Origin: Deltaproteobacteria bacterium
GTDB lineage: Bacteria > Desulfobacterota > B13-G15 > RBG-16-54-18
Direction: 5' to 3'
Assembly: GCA_030672385.1 (NCBI GenBank)
Contig: DAOVGN010000047.1
Coordinates: 1-36,642, forward strand
DNA: 36,642 nucleotides
Part shown: positions 17,320-26,277 of the stretch, in pieces
Layout: each line of letters opens with the position of its first letter
Numbering within the stretch: the first letter of the stretch is position 1
Translations under genes and position numbers: made by a program
The notes under the pieces: model-generated
What the model was told of the DNA's origin: nothing
Databases searched by the model: none
What the model saw: the letters and a program-made list of their open reading frames with translations, nothing else

Positions 17320-18039
17320 GTGTTCGAGGAACTCATGGTCGCGGATTCCATGGGTGAAATAGATATAAAGGGAAACCTAAGCAAAGTAAGGGAAAGGATA
17401 GAAAAGGCGGCCGACAGGGTGGGGAGTGATCCCCAAACGATAAGGCTAATCGCGGTCACCAAGACCATAGAGGCAGAGAGGATAAGGGAGGCGATCTCTG
17501 CAGGGGCGACGATATTTGGGGAAAACTACGTTCAAGAGGCGAGGAAAAAGATCGAGGAGATAGGTCATACCAGCCTTCAGTGGCACTTCATCGGGCACCT
17601 CCAAACCAACAAGGCCAAATATGCGGGGAGACTCTTCGACCTAATCCATTCAGTGGACAGCATCAAGTTGGCCAGGGAATTGGACAGAAGGGCCGCTGCA
17701 GAAGGCAGGGTGATTGATTGTTTGATTGAGGTAAATTGCTCCCAGGAGGAATCCAAGTTCGGGATACGCAAAGAGGAAACCTTGGAACTTGCCAATGAGA
17801 TAAAGGGCTTGTCAAATCTTTTCCTGAAGGGCCTCATGACCATGCCCCCATATTTTGATGATCCTGAATTGGCCAGACCCTATTTCATCGCCCTCAGAAG
17901 GCTCAAGGAGGAAATAGAGAGGAATGACATCCCCCTGCCGGAACTCTCCATGGGTATGTCGGTGGATTTTGAAGTGGCCATTGAAGAAGGGGCCACCATG
18001 GTCAGGGTAGGCAGGGCCATTTTCGGAGAAAGGAGATAG
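17320..18039 (+). CDS. yggS: YggS/PROSC family PLP homeostasis protein (start may be ATG at 17350)
   Basis: LIAVTKTIEAERIREAISAGATIFGENYVQEARKKIEEI...WHFIGHLQTNKAKY...LSMGMSVDFEVAIEEGATMVRVGRAIFGER. Confidence 0.95.
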   Translation: MFEELMVADSMGEIDIKGNLSKVRERIEKAADRVGSDPQTIRLIAVTKTIEAERIREAISAGATIFGENYVQEARKKIEEIGHTSLQWHFIGHLQTNKAKYAGRLFDLIHSVDSIKLARELDRRAAAEGRVIDCLIEVNCSQEESKFGIRKEETLELANEIKGLSNLFLKGLMTMPPYFDDPELARPYFIALRRLKEEIERNDIPLPELSMGMSVDFEVAIEEGATMVRVGRAIFGERR

Positions 18040-18041
18040 TC

Positions 18042-19421
18042 TTGGCGGAAAAACCTTGGGGAGGGAGATTTACCCAAAAGACAGATGATTTGGCAGAGGA
18101 GTTTACCTCCTCCATCTCCTTTGACAAGAGACTCTATCGTTGCGATATTAAGGGAAGTATGGCCTACTGCGAGGCGCTGGCAAAGGCGGGAATCCTCTCT
18201 CGGGAGGAGAGGGGGAAGATCCTTCAGGCCCTGAAGGAGACAGAGGAGGAGATAGAACGGGGGGAGTTCTCATTTTCCAACTGCTGGGAAGACATCCATA
18301 TGCATATTGAGCAAAGGCTACAGGAAAAGATCGGGGAGGTGGGGGGGAAACTCCACACGGGCAGGAGCAGAAACGATCAGATCTCCCTGGATATGCGCCT
18401 TTACCTCAAAGAAGGAGTACTCAGTATTCTCGACCTCGTAAAGGAGCTCCAGACCAGTTTGGTGAAACAGGCCGCCAAATATATAAACTCGATCATGCCC
18501 GGGTACACCCACCTGCGCAAGGCTCAACCCATCCTTTTCTCACATCACCTGATGGCATACTACGAGATGTTCAAGAGGGATAGAGAGAGGCTGACCGACG
18601 CCTTGCGCAGGATAGATGTCCTCCCCTTGGGCAGCGGCGCCTTGGCCGGTTCCCCATATCCCATAGATCGAGACTATCTGGCAGAGTTGTTGGGTTTTGC
18701 CGAGATCAGTCAGAACAGCATAGATGCCGTGGGCAACAGGGACTTCGTAGTGGAGTTCCTCTCACACTGTGCTCTCATCATGATGCACCTCAGCCGCCTC
18801 TGTGAAGAGTTTATCATCTGGTCCAGTGCGGAGGCCGGATTCCTGCACCTGCCTCAATCCCTCTGCACCGGCAGCAGCATCATGCCCCAAAAGGAGAACC
18901 CCGACGTATTGGAGCTTATCAGGGCAAAGACAGGGAGGGTATATGGTGCCCTTGTCTCTCTGCTAACCATCCTAAAGGCCCTCCCCTTGGCGTACAATAG
19001 GGATCTCCAAGAGGACAAGGAACCCATGTTTGACACCGTAGATACGGTGAAGAACTCCCTTAAAATTATGGCCAAACTCCTCGATGGGATAGAGGTAAAC
19101 CAGGAGAGGATGAGGGCCGCCGCCGCCGAGGGCTTCACCAACGCCACAGATCTGGCCGATTACCTAGTCCTAAATGGGATCCCATTTAGGAAGGCTCACC
19201 AGGTCGCCGGGAAGGTGGTGCAGTACGCCGAGGAGAGGGACAAAAAACTGGAGGACCTCTCCCTGGCCCAATTGCAATCCTTTTCCCCTGCCATCAAAGA
19301 GGACGTCTTTGACTATATTCGCATAGAGAGTTCGGTGGACCATCGTCAAACCATAGGAGGGACGGCCCGTCAAAGGGTGGCTGAACAGATAAAAAGGGCC
19401 CAAAAGGAGCTGGCATGTTGA
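18042..19421 (+). CDS. argH: Argininosuccinate lyase
   Basis: 459 aa; KPWGGRF, EDIHMHIEQRL, TGRSRNDQISLDMRLYLK, GSSIMPQKENPDVLELIRAKTGRVYG. Confidence 0.98.
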   Translation: MAEKPWGGRFTQKTDDLAEEFTSSISFDKRLYRCDIKGSMAYCEALAKAGILSREERGKILQALKETEEEIERGEFSFSNCWEDIHMHIEQRLQEKIGEVGGKLHTGRSRNDQISLDMRLYLKEGVLSILDLVKELQTSLVKQAAKYINSIMPGYTHLRKAQPILFSHHLMAYYEMFKRDRERLTDALRRIDVLPLGSGALAGSPYPIDRDYLAELLGFAEISQNSIDAVGNRDFVVEFLSHCALIMMHLSRLCEEFIIWSSAEAGFLHLPQSLCTGSSIMPQKENPDVLELIRAKTGRVYGALVSLLTILKALPLAYNRDLQEDKEPMFDTVDTVKNSLKIMAKLLDGIEVNQERMRAAAAEGFTNATDLADYLVLNGIPFRKAHQVAGKVVQYAEERDKKLEDLSLAQLQSFSPAIKEDVFDYIRIESSVDHRQTIGGTARQRVAEQIKRAQKELAC

Positions 19422-20143
19422 AGAACACTTTTCCTCTCCTGATCATCCTCATCATCCTAGTGGGAGGCTGCGGCGTCAAGGCCCCCCCCATACCCCCTGA
19501 TGTGCTGGTACCCAAGGCCATCTCTGACCTACAAGGAAAGGTAAGAGAGGGAGAACTGTACCTGAGCTGGGGTGTACCGCGGAAAAACGTAGATGGTTCC
19601 AAGCCTGCCGATCTGGTGACCTTCAGGGTGCTCAGGAGGGAAGAGCGAGGAGGGTGTCTGGAGTGCCCTGGGGAGTTCAAAATAAGGGCAGATCTCGACC
19701 TTCGCGCCCCAGGGGATTACCGACTGGAGAGGGGCACCGTAACCTGGAGGGATGAAGACCTCAGGGAGGGAACCATTTATATCTATAAGGTGCTCAGCAT
19801 CAACCACTGGGGTTATCCCAGCACCCCTTCTAACGAGCTAATAATCCAATGGGGACAACCTCCACCACCCCCTTCATCCCTCAAAGGAGAGGGAAGGGAT
19901 GAATCAATCCTGCTGATCTGGGAGCTGGTGGAAGGAACAAATGGATACAATATCTACCGAAGAGAGGAGGGAAACCCATTCCCTTCAGACCCCCTGAACA
20001 AGAGACCAGTAAAAGGAGACAGATACTTCGATAAGGGACTGGAAAATGAAAGGAACTACCTCTATGTTGTCCGCGGGGTGAGGGTCTTCGGCGAAACAGC
20101 GGTGGAGGGGAAGAGCTCCGAGGAGATAAAGATCGAGTACTGA
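19415..20143 (+). CDS. Lipoprotein with FnIII-like segments
   Basis: 242 aa; signal peptide plus lipobox LVGGC-GVKAPPIPP; overlaps argH 3' end. Confidence 0.75.
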   Translation: MLKNTFPLLIILIILVGGCGVKAPPIPPDVLVPKAISDLQGKVREGELYLSWGVPRKNVDGSKPADLVTFRVLRREERGGCLECPGEFKIRADLDLRAPGDYRLERGTVTWRDEDLREGTIYIYKVLSINHWGYPSTPSNELIIQWGQPPPPPSSLKGEGRDESILLIWELVEGTNGYNIYRREEGNPFPSDPLNKRPVKGDRYFDKGLENERNYLYVVRGVRVFGETAVEGKSSEEIKIEY

Positions 20144-20154
20144 GGAGACAGAAA

Positions 20155-20715
20155 ATGCCCGAGATTAAGAGCACCATGGACCTCGTGATGGAACGAGTGG
20201 GAAAAATGGAGATAGACCAGGAGGAGAGGGAAGGATTTAGGAGAAAAGAAGCTGAAGACCTAACACAGCGCCTTTTCAACCGTTACTTCGTCCAAGCGGA
20301 CAAAAAGGAACTCAGTGCCCTGAAAAAGGAGTTGCAGGGAGCAAAAGGGGAGGTGAAGGCGGCACTTACCGAGATCCTGATCGCCAACTACTCCCCAGAG
20401 GACCCCTCCGCAACGAGCCTCGCAGGGTTGGAGATCGTACAGGAGGGGAAAGGCAAAGAGATAGTCAAGGCCCTGCGGGAGCTGACCTCAAGCTACCAGA
20501 AGGAGAGAGATGATGAATTACAGGGGATGGAGAAGGGGTTCCGAGAGGAATTGTCCCGCAAGGGGATATCAGGATCGGCTGTAGAACCGAACCCTGATTC
20601 CAATCCCCGTTGGACCGATTTCATCGGCCGACTGAACAAAAAATACGGAGAGCAAAAAAAGAGATGCTCAACAAACTGGTATGATACCCCCAGCCTAGGG
20701 ATACCACCTGTGTAA
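20155..20715 (+). CDS. Hypothetical charged protein; 3' end contains a slippery A-AAA-AAG heptamer
   Basis: 186 aa; good spacing after the lipoprotein gene; -1 frame at the A7 tract gives ...EMLNKLV*. Confidence 0.65.
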   Translation: MPEIKSTMDLVMERVGKMEIDQEEREGFRRKEAEDLTQRLFNRYFVQADKKELSALKKELQGAKGEVKAALTEILIANYSPEDPSATSLAGLEIVQEGKGKEIVKALRELTSSYQKERDDELQGMEKGFREELSRKGISGSAVEPNPDSNPRWTDFIGRLNKKYGEQKKRCSTNWYDTPSLGIPPV

Positions 20716-20776
20716 CTACTTCTTTTAATTGAGTGTCAACACGTCATTGTAAAAGCCGAAGACCCACAACCCTACT

Positions 20777-21442
20777 CTACATAAGTGGGAAGATCTTTTC
20801 CTCTATCCAGCGAAAGTTCTCCTTTACTGCCTCACTCCCCTCGATGATCCTTCCATGTCCAGGCAGGAGATACTCCACGTCGAGCTGTGAAAGCCTTGCT
20901 ATGCTTCGCTTGAGGAGGGCGCTGTCCCCCTCATAAAAATCCGTCCTGCCCACCCCTTCACTAAAAAGGACGTCACCGGTAAAAAGTACCCTCCTCTCCT
21001 TCCAGTAGAGGGAGATGGAACCAGGGGAGTGGCCAGGGGTATGGTAGACTTCTAACTCCTCTCCCCCCAACCTCACGATCCCCTCTTTAAGGTAGAAATG
21101 GGGTTTTACAACAGGTATGGGGAGCCCCATGGCCTGGTATATCTGATAGCCAAAGGCCCTGAGGTGCCGCTCCTCTTCCTTGTGAAAGGCAACCACGGTA
21201 TCGCTCTTGGAGAAGGTCGCCACCCCCTCGTGGTGATCGGGATGGAGATGTGTGGAGATAATCAAGGAGATCATGCCAATGGATACCCCATCCTTCTCCA
21301 TGGAGCCGAAGAGCTCGGCCAGATGTCTCAGGTGCCCCACATCGATGAGGGTGGGTACATCGCCATCGATCACATAGGTATTACAGTTGTTCTCGGTGGG
21401 GCTCGTCCAGGGATAACAAAAAAGGTCATCAAGAAGCTTCAT
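20777..21442 (-). CDS. MBL-fold metallo-hydrolase
   Basis: 221 aa; STHLHPDHHEG, YHTPGHSPGSISLYW, LFTGDVLFSEGVGRTDF, LLPGHG. Confidence 0.93.
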   Translation of the reverse strand: MKLLDDLFCYPWTSPTENNCNTYVIDGDVPTLIDVGHLRHLAELFGSMEKDGVSIGMISLIISTHLHPDHHEGVATFSKSDTVVAFHKEEERHLRAFGYQIYQAMGLPIPVVKPHFYLKEGIVRLGGEELEVYHTPGHSPGSISLYWKERRVLFTGDVLFSEGVGRTDFYEGDSALLKRSIARLSQLDVEYLLPGHGRIIEGSEAVKENFRWIEEKIFPLM

Positions 21443-21547
21443 TCAGTCGTCCTTTCCTCCTTCATCGGTATCTGATTCACAGCAAAAGCTAGTCTACACC
21501 TCCCACACGGTACAGTATAGCCTTGATACGCACAATAGTGAACCTCC

Positions 21548-21602
21548 CCCCGCCCACAGGGCGGGGCATCCCATCCAGTCTCCTCCCCCTTGATGGGGGA
21601 GG
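21548..21602. repeat. Two adjacent GC-rich hairpins
   Basis: CCCCGCCC-aca-GGGCGGGG (21548-21566) and CCTCCCCC-ttgat-GGGGGAGG (21582-21602 region). Confidence 0.7.
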
Positions 21603-21669
21603 GAACTATTAATGATGTCATTCATCCCCGTTCACAGAACAGGGTATTCTGACACGTCTTCATAAAAAA

Positions 21670-21690
21670 GGGGAGGCATAAAGCCTCCCC
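21670..21690 (-). terminator. Rho-independent terminator of the symporter gene
   Basis: GGGGAGGC-ataaa-GCCTCCCC; followed on the minus strand by TTTTTTATG. Confidence 0.85.
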
Positions 21691-21714
21691 CAGTTGTGCC
21701 GTTTTCTTGTTACC

Positions 21715-23259
21715 TTACCTCTTCTTAGGGAAACACTTGTTGATGATATCGGCAGCGGGCTTCTTCCCGATGAAGCTACCCAAGAAGTAGCAGATACCGG
21801 AGCCGAAAAAGACGATCCAGAACATGTTCGCCATACCCAGGGTTTTGTGCATCACACCCCAGGCTCCCCACAGGGTTGCAACAAGACCAAAGATGCACGC
21901 TGTGATGACACCCAGCGACGTAGCCCCTTTCCAGTAGTACGAAACGGCGGTCACGTAGATGAAGGTTCCGCCGAGGCCGATGGCCGCAAAGCCCATGAAG
22001 ATGGCGAGCAGTGCAGGCGGGCGGTGTAAGGTGTAGTAGAACGGGAGGAAGAGGAACACGGCCAGCAGGAACCTCGTGAGCCAGATGAGGGTTTTGTCCT
22101 TGGTCTTTGGCGCCCAGAGCTTTACCAGGTCTCTGGATACGTTACCGGCCATGATAAAGACCATCGCCGAGAGGGTGGAGAGGGCAGCGGCAAACAGCGC
22201 TGAAGTGTAGAAGGTCAGCAGCGGAATCCCGCCTACTGCCCACGCCATGGTAGGATCAGCAAGGTCGGCCTTCCAGGGCACAATCTTCATGAGCGCTGGC
22301 CCGTATATCGCCCGGGCGACCAGCCCGTTCCAGGCGCAGTCTATCATGATGGGAATCCCTGCCACAAGCCAGACAAAAAGGCACAGGATAGCATAATCCT
22401 TCTTGGTAAGCTGCCTCATGCCCAGAAACCGGCTCACATTGTGAGGAAAACCAGTGGCCATGGTAAAGAAGATCATGGGGCACGCCAGCAACCCTATCCA
22501 GCTGGCGAACAACTGCGTCTTGCCGAGCTGGGGCAACTCAGGTCGCATCAGCTTAATCAAGGCAGGACTCTGGGCGGCAAGGTTTTCGTTCAGCCCGGTA
22601 GGCCCTCCTATATAGACCAGTGCCATGATCCCCATGACCAACCCCACGGCCCCCAGAAAGGCACCTTGAAATGCCATGGACCACTGGGTGGCGGTGTAAC
22701 CTCCCAGGGTCATGTAGATCCATGTCACTATGACAGCGACCAGGAGACAGGCAAGAGGATTCCATCCGGTCACCACATGCCAGGTACCGCCCGCTGCCTT
22801 CAACTGCCCGATGGAGTACATCAACAGGTAGACCAGCATGACGAGGCTTATGATCGTCTGCGACGCCTTGCTGCCAAACCGCCTCCCCAGAAGCTCTGGC
22901 AAGGTGGTGGCACCCAGTTTGGCAGACAGCTCACGGGTCCTCAGGGCCGTAAACCAGACGCAGGGCATGATGCCGACTAGGGTCCATATACCCGCAAACC
23001 ACATCCCTGACCATCCCAGCATGTAACTGATCCCTGCGCTTCCGCAAAAGGCCCAGCCACTGAGGTAGGCGGCTGCCACCGCACACCCCGTGGTGATGGG
23101 ACCCATCGCCCTCTTTCCCACCATGTACTCATCAAAGGTACCCCATCTCCTCCTACCCATAAGGCCGATCCAGAGGGTCACGAGGAGCATGGCAGCAACA
23201 CCGATAGCAGCCCATAGACCCGAGGCCGCCGTTGCCGTCGGTACAGCTAAGAACTCCAT
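21715..23259 (-). CDS. Sodium:solute symporter (SSS) family transporter
   Basis: 514 aa multi-TM; DEYMVGKRAMGPITTGCAVAAAYLSGWAFCGSAGISYMLGWSGMWFAGIW; GFPHNVSRFLGMRQ. Confidence 0.9.
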   Translation of the reverse strand: MEFLAVPTATAASGLWAAIGVAAMLLVTLWIGLMGRRRWGTFDEYMVGKRAMGPITTGCAVAAAYLSGWAFCGSAGISYMLGWSGMWFAGIWTLVGIMPCVWFTALRTRELSAKLGATTLPELLGRRFGSKASQTIISLVMLVYLLMYSIGQLKAAGGTWHVVTGWNPLACLLVAVIVTWIYMTLGGYTATQWSMAFQGAFLGAVGLVMGIMALVYIGGPTGLNENLAAQSPALIKLMRPELPQLGKTQLFASWIGLLACPMIFFTMATGFPHNVSRFLGMRQLTKKDYAILCLFVWLVAGIPIMIDCAWNGLVARAIYGPALMKIVPWKADLADPTMAWAVGGIPLLTFYTSALFAAALSTLSAMVFIMAGNVSRDLVKLWAPKTKDKTLIWLTRFLLAVFLFLPFYYTLHRPPALLAIFMGFAAIGLGGTFIYVTAVSYYWKGATSLGVITACIFGLVATLWGAWGVMHKTLGMANMFWIVFFGSGICYFLGSFIGKKPAADIINKCFPKKR

Positions 23260-23291
23260 GTCTTATACCTCCTTGTTTGAGTTTGAGCTGT

Positions 23292-23414
23292 TTACTTCTT
23301 CGTCTTTTTAAAACTTTTTGACTTCGCCAAAACGATCCACGTACCGATAAAACTCATCGCTGTGGTCAAAATGACGATCCAAAGCCAAACCTTAAAGGGA
23401 AACAAAAGATCCAT
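23292..23414 (-). CDS. Symporter small accessory protein-like, 40 aa, absent from ORF track
   Basis: GGAGGAAGTGCTG-ATG: MDLLFPFKVWLWIVILTTAMSFIGTWIVLAKSKSFKKTKK*; one TM helix plus basic tail, directly upstream of the symporter. Confidence 0.75.
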   Translation of the reverse strand: MDLLFPFKVWLWIVILTTAMSFIGTWIVLAKSKSFKKTKK

Positions 23415-23535
23415 CAGCACTTCCTCCTTTCACAGAAGTTTTGCAAAAATCTTCTTCTCCCCTCACCAAAAAAGTCTTCTCACCCCCTCCCATGATTTAT
23501 TGAAAAAAACCAAAGCAATAACAAAACAAAATGAC

Positions 23536-23597
23536 CCTTCATGGGCCTTTCAAAACACCTTGAAACCCAGTATTACTATGACGTACCCCCATGAAGG
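23536..23597 (-). promoter_or_regulatory. Nested stem-loop in the 5' leader of the symporter operon
   Basis: Outer arms CCTTCATGGG / CCCATGAAGG, inner arms TTTCAA / TTGAAA; lies in the predicted leader. Confidence 0.5.
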
Positions 23598-23615
23598 ATC
23601 CCCTAGCTTGGTACC

Positions 23616-23644
23616 ACATAACCAAAATCCTTATTATTTGTCAA
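23616..23644 (-). promoter_or_regulatory. Putative sigma70-type promoter for the symporter operon
   Basis: Minus strand TTGACA-N17-TTATGT. Confidence 0.4.
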
Positions 23645-23799
23645 GGGAAAAATAACTTTGTTGTAAAAAACATAAAAAGAATGATCGGTCTCTTTGATGC
23701 GTAGGCACATCAGGGCGCCGTGGGATCTATCTCATCTGTATCATCCGTATTGACTCTCCCCCCCTTTGAATGATATAGGAGGCAAAAAAGGTGCAGCCA

Positions 23800-24651
23800 A
23801 TGAAGGTATTGGGATTGGTGGGCAGTGTGCGAAGGCTTGGCAACTCCGAGATCCTCACCAAGGAGGCCCTCATGGGGGCCGAGGAGGAGGGGGCGGAGGT
23901 GGAGATCCTCCGTCTCACCGACTACGAGGTAAAACCGTGCCGGGGGTGTGCAGCATGCCTCTTCCAGGGAAGGGATTGTGTCATAGAGGATGACGCCAAC
24001 TTCATCTTCGCCAAGATGGCAGCGAGCGATGGAATAATAGTCGGGGTGCCCTGTTACATCCTGGAAGCTACCGCCATCATAAAACAGCTCATCGATCGGG
24101 GCTTTGCCCCCATGCAACAGAACACGATCAGGGGAAAGGTAGGAGGGGTCATCGTCCCCTATGCCACCCGCGGGTGGACCCAAAATGTCTTCCAGCAGAC
24201 CAATACCTGGCTCCTCTCCTTGGGGGTAGATATCATCGATCAGCTCCTCATCCACGTCCAGGGGCTCAGTGAGGCCCCCCTCTTCTCCCAGGCCATAGAG
24301 AGGGCCCGTACCTTGGGCAAAAAGGTGGTCCAGGCCATAAAGAGAGGTGACCATTCCTATCAGGGAGAGGAGGGGATCTGTCCCATCTGCCACGACCGAA
24401 ACCTCAGGATCCTAAAGGATATGAAGACAGTGGAATGCCCGGTCTGCGCCGTCCGGGGCACCCTCCAGGTGGAAGGGGGAACGATCACGGTCGTATTCAC
24501 GGATGAGGCAATCCGACGGCATCGGTGGACCGAGGAAAACCTTCGGCGCCACTTCACCTACCACCTCAAGCCTTCGAAGGCATTCTTTATCAAGACAAAG
24601 GGGGAGAGAAAAAAGAAGACCCAGAAGTATAAGGGCTACCTGGGGATGTGA
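23800..24651 (+). CDS. NADPH-dependent FMN reductase/flavodoxin-like protein with C-terminal zinc-ribbon-like segment
   Basis: MKVLGLVGSVRRLGNSEILTKEAL...PCRGCAACL...DGIIVGVPCYI; C-terminal CPICHDRNLRILKDMKTVECPVC; ATG at 23800 preferred over 23791. Confidence 0.88.
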   Translation: MKVLGLVGSVRRLGNSEILTKEALMGAEEEGAEVEILRLTDYEVKPCRGCAACLFQGRDCVIEDDANFIFAKMAASDGIIVGVPCYILEATAIIKQLIDRGFAPMQQNTIRGKVGGVIVPYATRGWTQNVFQQTNTWLLSLGVDIIDQLLIHVQGLSEAPLFSQAIERARTLGKKVVQAIKRGDHSYQGEEGICPICHDRNLRILKDMKTVECPVCAVRGTLQVEGGTITVVFTDEAIRRHRWTEENLRRHFTYHLKPSKAFFIKTKGERKKKTQKYKGYLGM

Positions 24652-24658
24652 GGAGAGA

Positions 24659-25006
24659 GTGGACTATCTGGTACGATTTAGCTATTACCCTGGAGACCCC
24701 CTCCAAGAGATAAAAGAGGAGGACCTGCGCCGTATTGCCGAGAGATGGGGCCTGCAGATCGGGTTAGAAGAAGTGAGAGGTGATGTAAAAGGAGGTCAAG
24801 AGGAAACCCTTGATAAAGACCTGGAAGAGATTACACAGACGGTGATCACAGTAGCAGGCGACCATGCCTCTTCCATCCGCGGTGGATTGGTGGACCTCAT
24901 CGAGAGGTACCGGGCCCCGCGCACCGTCTATGCCCTCTGGGGGAGCAACCCCTCCGGGGAGGCCATCGCCAGGGAGGTCATAGATGAGATGGATGGGTGG
25001 TGGTAA
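24659..25006 (+). CDS. Small hypothetical protein, GTG start, 115 aa
   Basis: VDYLVRFSYYPGDPLQEIKEEDLRRIAERWGLQIGLEEV...; GAGGAGAGA before GTG; overlaps the downstream gene start. Confidence 0.65.
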   Translation: MDYLVRFSYYPGDPLQEIKEEDLRRIAERWGLQIGLEEVRGDVKGGQEETLDKDLEEITQTVITVAGDHASSIRGGLVDLIERYRAPRTVYALWGSNPSGEAIAREVIDEMDGWW

Positions 25007-26244
25007 TGAAGACGGAGATGAAGGTGCAAAACCCGAAGGTCCGCCCGCTGGAGGCATTCCCGGTACAGATGTCAGGCAGGGAGATGATCGGGATCAAGGA
25101 CACTACCGGGATAAGCACGGAGATCATCTTCGTCCCTCCCGAGGCCTTTTTTCTCATCAGTTTGATGGATGGAACGCACAGCCTGCGAGATTTGCAGGCG
25201 GCCTATATGCACAAATATGGAGAGCTCCTCTTCACCGATAAAATCGAAGAGCTCACCGACCAACTGGACTCCTACTATTTTCTGGAAGGCCCCCGTTTTT
25301 TGAACCACCTCCGCCATATCCAGGAGGAGTTCAAAGCGGCAGATATCAGAAAGGCGGCCTTTGCCGGCAGGGGATATGAGGATCATCCCGAAAGGTTGAA
25401 GGCACAACTGAGGGGATACTTCACCGATAAGGAAGGTCCCCGGCCCCTCGAAGAAGGGGAAAAAAGACGAGCAATCAGAGGGATCGTGGCCCCGCACATA
25501 GACTTCGCCCGGGGAGGGGCTTGCTATGCCCACGCCTATAACACCGTGGGGGAGTCCACCGGGGCTGATCTCTACGTGATCCTCGGCACCTGCCACACCC
25601 CCATGACGAACCCCTTTGCCTTTACCCGAAAGACCTTTGAGACGCCCCTGGGCAAGGTCGCAGTCGAGGGGGAACTCGTCGAAAAGATCACACAACGACT
25701 CCCCTTCGACCCTTTTGGTGACGAGTTCTCTCACCGCCAGGAGCATACCATAGAGTTTCAGGTCCTCCTCCTCCAGTATATTTTGGGAAACAGGAGGTTT
25801 AAGATCCTCCCCATCTTGTGCAGCTCGTTCCATGAGATGATCAAACAAAGAGCCTCCCCTCTGGAAGACCCCCTCTATCGAGAAGCCATCGCCATCTTGA
25901 AGGAGGTCGTATCCCCCCTCCCCCACACCTGTTGTATCGCCAGCGCTGATCTGGCCCATGTAGGGCCTCAGTTCGGGGACCATGAGATGGTCACACCCGG
26001 AGTCCTAGCGGAGGTCAGGGGGAAGGATTTGGAGATGTTGAACTCTGTGGAACGACTGAACGAGGAGGATTTTTATCGCTTTATTCTCCAGGAAGGAGAT
26101 CGAAGAAACATCTGCGGCCTGCCCCCCATCTATGCCCTGTTACATCTAATAGAAGCCCAGAAGGGGGAATTATTGAAATATCAACAATGGCGCGACCCTC
26201 AGGGCATGGGGATGGTGAGCTTTGCCAGCATGGTCTTCACCTGA
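24997..26244 (+). CDS. Memo-family protein (AmmeMemoRadiSam system protein B-like) with ~110-aa N-terminal extension
   Basis: 415 aa; GIVAPHIDFARGGACYAHAYNTV, YVILGTCHTPMTNPFAFTRKTFETPLGKV, SHRQEHTIEFQVLLLQYI, CCIASADLAHVGPQFGD; ATG at about 25006 also possible. Confidence 0.9.
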   Translation: MVVMKTEMKVQNPKVRPLEAFPVQMSGREMIGIKDTTGISTEIIFVPPEAFFLISLMDGTHSLRDLQAAYMHKYGELLFTDKIEELTDQLDSYYFLEGPRFLNHLRHIQEEFKAADIRKAAFAGRGYEDHPERLKAQLRGYFTDKEGPRPLEEGEKRRAIRGIVAPHIDFARGGACYAHAYNTVGESTGADLYVILGTCHTPMTNPFAFTRKTFETPLGKVAVEGELVEKITQRLPFDPFGDEFSHRQEHTIEFQVLLLQYILGNRRFKILPILCSSFHEMIKQRASPLEDPLYREAIAILKEVVSPLPHTCCIASADLAHVGPQFGDHEMVTPGVLAEVRGKDLEMLNSVERLNEEDFYRFILQEGDRRNICGLPPIYALLHLIEAQKGELLKYQQWRDPQGMGMVSFASMVFT

Positions 26245-26277
26245 ACCCGACCCTACTACAATAAACTCTCAATATTT

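Noticed and set aside
22441-22980. 179-aa plus-strand ORF inside the symporter gene
   Set aside because: Antisense shadow of a clear SSS transporter; low-complexity, Gly/His/Gln-rich translation with no recognisable domain
24503-24658. N-terminal part of the 167-aa ORF 24503-25006
   Set aside because: Overlaps the end of the flavodoxin-like gene; GTG at 24659 with SD is the better start
25072-25983. 303-aa minus-strand ORF
   Set aside because: Antisense shadow of the Memo-family gene; no recognisable family
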